NCBI RefSeq assembly: GCF_019320115.1
Contig: NC_089598.1
Location: 80,230,570 to 80,294,569, forward strand
Origin: Miscanthus floridulus
Taxonomy: Eukaryota; Streptophyta; Magnoliopsida; Poales; Poaceae
Length of the DNA: 64,000 nucleotides
Reading direction: 5' to 3'
Of the stretch, positions 55,795 to 64,000 are shown piece after piece (positions within the stretch are counted from its first letter, which is position 1; each line of letters opens with the position of its first letter). The translations under genes were made by a program, and so were the position numbers. Below the pieces are notes generated by a model that saw only the letters and a list, made by a program, of their open reading frames with translations, did not search any database and was not told where the DNA came from.

Positions 55795-56135
55795 AGTTTG
55801 TTGAACTTGAAAGAACCATGCAATGAGGAGTTCATTTGAACAAGTCTTGCCTCGATCTAATGCAGAATGGAGGAGCCAAAGCTATTGACTTTTACTTCAA
55901 ACACAAGAAAGTTCGGCCGCTATGTATTTGATCTCATAGGACATTAGAGTGTCGTAGCAATTAGTCTACCCCTTGACTGTCGTGACTGCTTGGATTGGAG
56001 TGAAATAAGTATAGAAAAGACCTATCACAACCGCACCAGACATTCAAGTCTCAAGCGTGTCATGGTGGTCAAAAGCCCTTTTTCTTGATTGACTTCTTGT
56101 GTCTAGCTTTCCTGCCGCATTCGCTTCATTCTCAT
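55795..56135 (+). repeat. R-family repeat, direct copy 2
   Basis: TTTGTTGAACTTGAAAGAACC through CTTGTGTCTAGCTTTCCTGCC. It extends into the promoter-like DNA of the gene copy at 56325. A shorter relative of the last 100 bp is at 53735-53840. Confidence 0.7.
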
Positions 56136-56324
56136 ATTTTACTGCGCTTGCAATAAAGTTCGAATGTGGCACATTTGACGTCATCAGACACTATACAATA
56201 CAGAGCTATGAGTAAAACTATTGCGTATGGAGTGCACTCGGTCACAACATTTGTATCAGTAGTAGTAGTCATGAGTGGCTTTCCCCTTCCATCGGTTGAC
56301 ACTAACCGAAATCATGCTTTTAGA

Positions 56325-56402
56325 TGGCAACTAGTTACCATACAACAGATGTGTACTCTACAACAAACGATCACAACTTTCCCCCCGACCATGTCCCTCT
56401 AG
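56325..56402 (+). pseudogene. Truncated first exon, copy R of the 46.77 kb gene
   Basis: ATGGCAACTAGTTACCATAC encodes MATSYHTTDVYSTTND, nearly the same start as the minus-strand gene at 46771, then diverges and stops. The upstream AACCGAAATCATGCTTTTAG corresponds to that gene's splice acceptor region. Confidence 0.6.
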
Positions 56403-57052
56403 TATATTCGATGAAATGACATTTACTGTTTCTTGTAAATTGTTTGCTCACCTGATAGTCCGAGCAGCGTAAATTTGATCAGGTGGGACTTGTAACTAGT
56501 TTTTTATTTTATTTGTTTCCTTTAGGGATTAAAGGAATGTATTTGTACAAAATAGGTTTCCCTACATAACGTGGGATGTGTCTGGCCCAGTCAGATTTAC
56601 GATGCTTGGACTTTCTTACGGGTACTGTAAAATTTGAATAGGTATGTGACTCCTCTGTTAGGCATTAGATCGATGCAAGACTTGGTCGGATGAATTCTGT
56701 TATGCATGTTTACCATACTACAGATCAGAAAGAGTACTAAAAGAAACATGCAAGCAAAACCAACCAATAGGGGCAAGAAATTGACTACCAATTGACCAAA
56801 GGACCTAATCTACACCATGGTCAACAAAGTTTAACCCACCTAATACAAAGTTCAACAAAAGTAAATAGAGACATGCAAATCAGACTTAACAAATCAAAAC
56901 CTCTATACATTTGAACGTGTCTAACACAAAATGCAAGGGAAGATACATAAGGAAGAGTAACGACATAAGGAAAGAGTAACAATATGTACTCCATCCGTAC
57001 TCCCAACATAATGAAGATACATCAAATGCAACATGAGATACATCAAAAGGAA
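56403..57052. other. No supported gene
   Basis: Includes a repeat of 48210-48262 at 56818-56862 (GGTCAACAAAGTTTAACCC...) and a short R-like phrase in reverse near 56620. Confidence 0.4.
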
Positions 57053-57310
57053 CTTTATTTACTCATCTACTCATCGTCGATATCACTGTCCTTGTACTCA
57101 TGCTCATCATTGGTATCAACGTCGTCGTCCTCCTCCTCTAAAGCCATGAGGCCCTTTTGCTCGTTAGCGGTGATGCGGTTGGCCACCTGCTCAAAATTAG
57201 CACGAACCAGGTTGCACTAGTGCTTCTCAGTGTTCTGGGCGGAGTTGATTCCCTACGTCGTGACGCTAGTGTCGAAGCCATCTATCCCATGTTTGTGGTG
57301 CTTAACTCAC
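57053..57310 (-). pseudogene. C-terminal remnant with acidic tail, unknown gene
   Basis: On the minus strand: KHGIDGFDTSVTT, stop, GINSAQNTEKH, stop, CNLVRANFEQVANRITANEQ, then an acidic tail (LEEEDDDVD, DEHEYKDSDIDDE) to a TAG at about 57066. The spacing and composition look like real coding sequence with two nonsense changes; the family is not recognised. Confidence 0.35.
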
Positions 57311-57379
57311 GTTTTGAACTGCCAACTTTCATATAAAAACTGCTAAGATCACCAAGCTTAGAAATAGGGCTTTAGAACT

Positions 57380-60300
57380 AACAATCTCCACAAGTTTTGG
57401 TGTTTGATCATTTACAGGAGGGTATTTATGGAATATATGGAAAACACATTCAAATTGCGCAAAGAAACAAAGCATGACACCATATTGCGTAAAGCAAAAG
57501 ATCCCAAGGGGGAGGCCTACTACATACCAGACCAAATTAGGGCCAAGCATATGGAGAAAAAGGTCCCAAACCCAAACCAAACGATCTCCAAATTGTGTGA
57601 AACTTTATTGGCATGGCCCACACATCCTCAGAGGCACACCAGACAAAACTTGGGCCAAGATGGTGTTGCTAGGGGTCAACCGACTCCTAGGGTCACTCGC
57701 CCCCCTATGGGCTCACCTTGGGCCCAACCTTGACTAGGTGCTTCTTACCACCTCTCTAAGGTCGGTTTCAATGGGGATCTCCTAAAAATAACTGAGCAAA
57801 CCACCCTTGGGATACTATAAAAGAAAGGGGAAGGCTCCAATTCTTCACACCACCACAAGGCAAAGTGCATTCCACTTGAGTTAGAGGAACACTCCAAAGG
57901 GCTTAGGCCCTAGTAGATAGCTAGAGTAGTAAGGGAGAGATGTGAGGGAGAGCTTAGGGAAGCACCAGACTTGTCGGTGTCTCCCCAACTTGTACCTCAA
58001 TGAGCATCTTTACTTCAATGGGTTATTGAAAGGTCCTAATATGGCTAGAGGGGGGTGAATAGCCTATTTAAAAAATCTACAAACCAACTAGAGCAATTTG
58101 ATTAGTATAACAAATAGTGAAATGCAAACTTGCTCTAGCTCTACAAGGGTTGAAAGCCAATTATCCAACAATTCTAATTGCTATGATTACTAACCCCATA
58201 ATTTGCTATGTCACTACTCACTAAGAGCTCTCACACTTGCTACACTAAAGAGCTCCACTAGATGAACTTAAACTACAAAGCAAGCTCTCAATTCTAGCTA
58301 CACTAAAGAGCTTGCTACAACTAGTTTGCAAGAATATAAATGAGTGAGTAGGGTGATTATACCACCGTGTAGAGGAGTGAACCAATCACAAGATGAATGC
58401 TAAATCAATCACCGGGAGAATACCAAAGGGCAAGAGACAACCAATTTTCTCTCGAGGTTCACGTGCTTGCCAACACGCTACATCCTTGTTGTGTCGACCA
58501 ACACTTGGTGGTTAGGCAGCTAAGAGGTGTTGCATGAATCTCATCCACACTATTGGACACCGCAAGAACCTACCCACAAGTGAGGTAACTCAATGACATG
58601 AGCAATCCACTAGGGTTACCTTTCGGTGCTCCACCGGGGAAGGTACAAGTCCCCTCACAATCACCGGAGATGGCCACAAACAATCACCAACTCATGCCAA
58701 TCCTCCTCCACTACTCCAAGCCATCTAGGTGGTGGCAACCACCAAGAGCAACAAGCGAATCCCGCAGCAAAACACAAACATCAAGTGCCTCTAGATGCAA
58801 TCACTCAAGCAATGCACTTGGATTCTCTCCCAATCTCATAATGATGATGAATCAATGATGAAGATGAGTGGGAGGGCTTTGGCTAAGCTCACAAGGTTGC
58901 TATGTCAATGCAAATGGCAAAATCATTGAGCTTGAGCCGGCCATGGGGCTTAAATAGAAGCCCCCATGAAATAGAGCCATTGGGCTACTCACTATATAGA
59001 ACATAGAGCGATCGGACGCTCTGGTCATATTGACCGGACGTAGGACCCCAGCGTCCTGTCGTGCGATGCACGCCACGTGTCCCTTCTCTTTAAATACTGA
59101 GTGCCCGATCCCAATGGTTAAGTGATGACTGGACGCGCTGCTGCGAAGTGACCATACACCGGACCTCAGTGTCTGGTCATTTCTAGTAAGCATCTAGAAG
59201 CAAGAAATCATGACCGGACACGTCCGGTCATGCTCGACCAAACACACCTAGCATCCCGTCACTCAACGTCATCATACGTCAGACTGACCGGACTCAGGCC
59301 CTGAGCGTCCGGTCAGTTTTTGCGCCAGCATCCGGTCATGAGACCAAAACAGCACGCCCTCTGCTGCCACTGACTGGATGCACCGGTCCAACTGAGACCA
59401 GTGTCCGGTCACTTGCAGTGACCTTTGTTTTTTTCTATATAGGGCGCTAGTGGCACTGTCGGACTGTCCGCACTCTACGAGCGGACACTCCACTGATGAA
59501 GTTTCTAACCCTTGCTCAAATGTGCCAACCACCAAGTGTATCACCTTACATGTGTGTTAGCATATTTTCACAAACATTTTCAAGGGTGTTAGCACTCCAC
59601 TAGATCCTAAATGCATATGCAATGAATTAGAGCATCTAGTGGCACTTTGATAACCGCATTTCAATACGAGTTTCACCCCTCTTAATAGTACGGCTATCGA
59701 AGCTAAATGTAATCACATTCACTAAGTGTCTTGATCACCGAAAAACAAAATGGCTCCTACCATTTATACCTTTGCCTTGAGCCTTTTGATTTTCTCTTTC
59801 TTCTTTTCAAGTCCAAGCACTTGATCAATACCATGGCATCACCATCATCATGTCGTGATCTTCATTTGCTCCACCACTTGGAGTAGTGCTACCTATCTCA
59901 TAATCACTTTTGATAAACTAGGTTAGCACTTAGGGTTTCATCAATTCACCAAAACCAAACTAGAGCTTTCAGTTATCCTGCTAAGTGAGGGTTCGTGGTT
60001 CTTTTAGTTATAAAGTCTTTGATTAGTTAAACATTACTCTTATTTATTTGCGGGTTCATCATCTATCCCCATGGTAGATGCTCTAGTAGAAGGGCCCTGA
60101 TAAAGGTGGATAACCCTTGATGGTGCACTAGAGTAGTAGTCGATAGCATAGACGTGGTGTTTAGGCTAGAAGCTACCTTCATTTGCCTCATTTCCCATGG
60201 TTGAGGGGTAGGTGGCAGGTGGTGATAGCCCTGTCCATCCCTCGTAATCCCCCATGTCTGGATTTGACATAGAGCTATAGGCCGCCAATGCTTGGAAGAC

Positions 60301-60553
60301 CAGGTGTTCTCTGATGCCCGAAGTGAACAAGTAGAAGTAGAGTTTATCTATCCATAAACCCAAAAACCATTGGAATCTATATCTACCCTCTACCTACTCT
60401 ACCCTTATGTTGTCCTTGGATGAACTAGCTAGAAGAGTACCTTTGTTCCCTATGGAAATATGATACCCTGAATACCTCCGGGTGAAATACTACAATGGTA
60501 ATTTCGTGCACTTGCGGATTATTTCTGTATGCATTAAGAAATACCAACAAGCA
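57380..60553 (+). mobile_element. 5' LTR of Athila-like element 2, interrupted
   Basis: The right end (GAAATACCAACAAGCA, 60553) precedes a PBS; the left end near 57380 is approximate. TATAAAAG at 57816-57823 is a good core promoter. The LTR is split by the 1945-bp insertion 58027-59971. Net LTR length is about 1.2 kb, similar to element 1. Confidence 0.65.
58027..59971 (+). mobile_element. Solo-LTR-like insertion (TG...CA, 5-bp TSD)
   Basis: It starts TGAAAGGTCC and ends GAGCTTTCA, so TGAAAG/CTTTCA are inverted termini. GTTAT is present on both sides (58022-58026 and 59972-59976). It contains the grass-repeat phrase GGCTAGAGGGGGGTGAATAG and no ORF with a motif. Between 59030 and 59410 the palindromic motif TGACCGGAC / GTCCGGTCA occurs repeatedly. 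Orientation is assigned arbitrarily. Confidence 0.7.
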
Positions 60554-60557
60554 TTTT

Positions 60558-60575
60558 TGGTGCCATTGTCGGGGA
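60558..60575 (+). other. Primer-binding site, tRNA-Asp type
   Basis: TGGTGCCATTGTCGGGGA, 4 bp after the LTR end, nearly the same as the PBS of element 1. Confidence 0.75.
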
Positions 60576-60769
60576 ATGGTTGCTTTATTTTCTTTGAATC
60601 TAGTTCGTCCTCGTAACTGTATCTTTTCTTTTTATATATAAAAACACAAAAAATATTTTCACTCCTATCCAATACCAGTCTGCTTCAAAGGGCGAGTTCT
60701 CTGAGCCACAAATAAAACCAAACTTTTCATCCAGCTATGAACTTCGCCCTGGCTTAATAGCTTAATAGC

Positions 60770-61578
60770 CATGGTTCGAGCATAACCCTTCTTAGGGCAC
60801 TATAATGAAAACACCTGCCATCACCTGCATGAGTTCAAGGAGATGTGTTCATGCCTAAGCATCTCAGGCATGACATAGGAAACACTAAGATGGAAAATTG
60901 TTTCCTTTCTCTCTTATGAGGAAGGTGAAGCAATGGTACACACATGCCATAGAAAGTACGAATGGGGATTGGGACGAGCTTAAGGACAAATTTTATCTTG
61001 CATTCTTCCCTATGTCCCGTATCATCTCTCTACCAAGGGCGATCCTTGACTTCAAGAAATATGAGAAGGAGTCTATAGGTGCAGCCTGGGCTAGGTTTTC
61101 AATATTAATACATGCTGGCCTAGACCTGTCTTTACCCAATGGTGTATTGTTATGTCTCTTTTGTTTGGGTATCAACATGCATGCTAACCTATGCCTAGAC
61201 ACGACTGTAGGAGGCCGGTTTACACACAAACCCATGATGGAACAAGTGAAATTCCTTGAAAACTTCCTAGAAACTTACACTTCCCCTATCATGAGAAATA
61301 GAACCCTCCAGGCAAAAGTCATGTCAAGTGTTGAGGAGTCCTCATTAGTCGAATCCAAACCTATACCATCCTTAGATTCAACTCATGAGCCCTCACACGA
61401 ACCACAAACACTGAAGGAAAGATTAATTCATCCATCGGAGTTTCCAATCGAATTCGAGGATTATGGCAATACCTCAAAATATTTGTGGCACAAAAAGCAC
61501 ATAAAGGAAGTTTCTCCTAAGGTAGAACCATCGAAGGATTGGTTAATGGAAGTGAAATGTTCTTCAGAAGTAATTTAG
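60770..61578 (+). pseudogene. Athila-like gag (Retrotrans_gag), frameshifted
   Basis: The frame from 60805 (HYNENTCHHLHEFKEMC) contains a TAG near 60865, and one extra A in an AAAA run near 60895 shifts it into the long frame 60898-61578. That frame holds the Retrotrans_gag core: READABLE parts are KVKQWYTHAIESTNGDWDEL, DKFYLAFFPMSRI, GAAWARFSILIHAGLDLSLP and GGRFTHKPMMEQVKFLE. The tail is charged and Pro/Ser-rich. The product would be the capsid protein. No zinc knuckle is seen. Confidence 0.75.
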
Positions 61579-61589
61579 ATTCTTTCATC

Positions 61590-62309
61590 TTCCACAACTA
61601 TTCCTTGTTCATTGAGGGGAGCAAACATAGAAGCCCTACACAACCCCACAGTCAGGACTAGTATCATGTCAGAATTCCTAGCGAAAAACCTCTTGGGTAA
61701 CATGCCACTAGTCTTGACCGATAAACTCTTCAAAAGTCCCACGGGACTCATCTTCGACTGTGTGGGATTGCTAGGGTCGTGCCCATCAAAATAGACGAAA
61801 TCGAGGTTTTCATAGGTTTCCACATCTTTACCATCCTTGAGTTTGAGATTCTCATAGGCCAACCATTGGACAATCTTTCCCAAGACAAATCTTCCCTTGG
61901 GAGCCTTAATGAAGAGTTTGGGAAAACTGCTTCCATCACTCACTCAAAAATTCAAATGGCAAAGCATTACCCCAACCATGACCCATTCAAGGACGTGAAG
62001 TTAGTAACCCCGTTCGTTTCACTGTCACCCTTGCTTGAACCCAAGCCATGTCCCTCTAGCCATCCAAACATTGTTCTTAATGATGGTAAAAATTCAACGT
62101 TAATCCTACACAATAAATCCCTTAGGAATGAAAACTCTTGTGCCATGGACATGTTGCTTAGCACCCCGTACTCCTATGAGGAACACAACCACCTATCACT
62201 CCTCATTTATAAACTTTTTGGAAGGACAGTGTTGGATGCATATGTTTATCATAAATATTGGAAATCTCATAGATGTGTTGTGGTACTAACCTTGCAGCTT
62301 GAACAATAA
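61590..62309 (+). pseudogene. Retropepsin-like region of Athila-like element 2, frameshifted
   Basis: GANIEALHNPTVRTSIMSEF, LLGNMPLV and FKSPTGLIFDCVG run to about 61765. A frameshift moves the frame to PIKIDEIEVF, FHIFTILEFEILIGQPL and NLSQDKSSLGSLNEEFGK. This matches the aspartyl-protease-like block common in grass Athila-type polyproteins, although the classical catalytic D-T/S-G is not obvious here (the aligned site reads GANIEAL). No RT or integrase follows; the frame ends at 62309. Confidence 0.55.
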
Positions 62310-62791
62310 TGCTAAATAATTGGTGGTAAAATTGGGAACTAAACCACCACTGTTAGTTGCAAGATGTAGGTCCCAAGGTCAAGCTTATGACCATAAAAAA
62401 AGCACTACCGGGAGATACCCCAGATTATCATAAAAAGGAGGATTATAGAGAAAAAAACAACTTTCTTATTAATAAAAAGCAAGAACATGTTATCAAGTTA
62501 GTATGCATCTTTAGGTATTCTTGTGTGTTAACCCTTTCAGGTTAAGATCAAGAAGAAAAGGGATATATGATGCCTAAAAACATGAGAGTTGCCTCGACTA
62601 CATGCCTTGATGATCTTTGGTGTTGGAACACGCTCAAAAAGGAGAACCCGATCCTGCACACTCGACTTTCACATAAAAGTACAAGTGTGGGGGAGGATAG
62701 TGAGAGTCCCAAGTTCCATTCACACCAATGATCATCCTGTTTAAAAAAAGGGGAATGATGATGTTAGCTCTACCTTGCTATATATATAAAA

Positions 62792-62888
<97 letters not shown>

Positions 62889-64000
62889 TGGTTATTATAA
62901 AAGAAAGGGTGTTCACCAATTCCTTTACTCATATTTGTCTCCATAAGAATTAACTTGCTCATACAAATTCATGCCTAATTTGGTTTATGTCATATGCTCT
63001 GGTTTGGGTGTATTCACATGGGCACATGTGGTACATCCATAGGCTTTTTAAATTAAGCATGGTGCTTAGGTTAAAACGACCTTCTTTAATCAAAATTAGA
63101 CATTGTGTTTAATCTTGGTTAATGTACTTTGAGTCATTATCTTCATAAATAAAGGAAGTAATCTACTATGGAGATAAATCAAGGCTATGTTTATTGTTGC
63201 AAACTTTACCTTAGCCTTGTTTATGCTAAATGATAAAAAGTTGGGTGAACACATAAAATAAAATAAAATTTTAATAATAATAGTAATAATAAATTAAAAA
63301 ATAAAAGTAATAATGATTATAATAAAATTAAGGCTCCCCAGCGTGTTCAACTGGTAGAGCTCTTGTCTGTTTTCACTTTTGTTTCTCTTTATCAAATAAA
63401 ATAGGTACAAGAATAAGTGTGGGGGAGATTGCTCATGCATAATGAACACACATTCGAGATCTCCCACCAACATGTTGCACAGCCATTAGACGATCCATCA
63501 TGCATGAAGGATAAGACAAAAGGTTTTAGAGAGGATTGCCTGAACTTCTAGTTTAGCCAAGCCATCCCTGATCCCCCTTAACTCCTTCCTCTTCAACGAT
63601 GGTTTGTGCAACACAGCCCTCAACTCCCTCCAATTTTGAGTTTGAATCAACATAAATCCTGATCACTAAAATTAAACTCAATTTATCCCTACTATCTCCT
63701 CCTAATGAACAATGCCCCTATGTACCACACTTCATTTAAAATTTTGAAAAGTGACATGTTCATAACATGTTTAAGACAAAAGCTTGCATAAAGTTTGTCC
63801 CATATACATACACTTATGCTTGTGGGAAAATATTCTAATAGGACAATCATGTTGACTAAATTGTGGTGAGGTGTGATATAGTTCTGACTTAGAAATCCTA
63901 CCATTTCTATTCAAAGTACTTGGAGAATTTGTTTTGATAAAAAATTAAAACCATAGTATCACAAACTCCTCAATTGGTGAGCAATTCCTACCAAAGCCAA
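62310..64000 (+). mobile_element. Non-coding internal part of Athila-like element 2, to window end
   Basis: Contains AAGTGTGGGGGAG-type purine motifs (62690, 63415), the block shared with element 1 (63041-63115), and AT-rich DNA. No 3' LTR is reached within the window. Confidence 0.5.
62795..62889. repeat. (AAT)n microsatellite
   Basis: About 31 uninterrupted ATA/AAT units; length is likely to be polymorphic. Confidence 0.95.

Noticed and set aside
46430..56402. Calling the mosaic a Helitron
   Set aside because: No convincing 5' TC and 3' hairpin-CTRR pair or Rep/helicase sequence was found, so no element class is assigned.
62728..62962. Poly-Ile / poly-Leu open frames
   Set aside because: Pure translation of the (AAT)n microsatellite.
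63333..63370. tRNA-like phrase GGCTCCCCAGCG...CTGGTAGAGC
   Set aside because: It resembles a D-arm (GGTAGAGC), but no anticodon stem, T-arm (GGTTCGA) or acceptor pairing follows; chance or a distant tRNA-derived relic.

Overview
The window looks like nuclear DNA of a grass, probably a panicoid relative of sorghum, sugarcane or Miscanthus. The evidence is one spliced, GC-rich host gene of plant type inside a sea of grass-type LTR retrotransposons, MITEs, a LINE tail and decayed gene copies. Species cannot be fixed from the sequence alone.

Layout. (1) 1-8460: a pol-less Ty3/gypsy-type element. The right part of its 5' LTR (1-2014), a 2.2 kb internal region and a roughly 4.1 kb 3' LTR starting at 4244 are visible; 1-2014 recurs almost identically at 6448-8460. 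(2) 8461-10317: a copia gag remnant followed by a 5'-truncated LINE with poly(A) and a 7-bp target duplication. (3) 12.6-19.3 kb: the one apparently intact host gene, a four-exon NPF4-type (NRT1/PTR family, NPF4.6/NRT1.2/AIT1-like) membrane transporter of 601 residues on the + strand. (4) 21.3-25.2 kb: a Tourist-like MITE, a striking 23-bp tandem array carrying the G-box hexamer CACGTG, and a decayed minus-strand Transposase_24 (Ptta/En/Spm) gene. (5) 25.6-41.5 kb: a degenerate Athila-like element whose 3' LTR is split by a nested 10 kb Tat-like element (TSD CTTTG). The nested element has a sense gag, no recognisable pol, and two antisense genes, one of them a plant mobile domain (PMD) protein. 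(6) 43.1-57.3 kb: a mosaic of broken host-like genes (RING finger, F-box, several unknowns) linked by a repeat family with the core TTGAACTTGCAAGAACCATG, plus a solo LTR (TSD CTACT) and a Stowaway MITE. (7) 57.4-64 kb: a second Athila-like element (tRNA-Asp-type PBS, gag, retropepsin-like remnant) whose 5' LTR carries a 1.9 kb solo-LTR-like insertion (TSD GTTAT).

Only the transporter appears functional. Almost every other coding segment is broken. Many breaks are in-frame nonsense codons that C-to-T or G-to-A transitions would explain, the pattern expected of methylated repeat DNA. Nested boundaries give a partial order of events: Athila-like element first, Tat-like element into its 3' LTR later; the second Athila-like LTR first, the 1.9 kb insertion later. 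The near-identical LTR copies at the left end are the youngest visible event.
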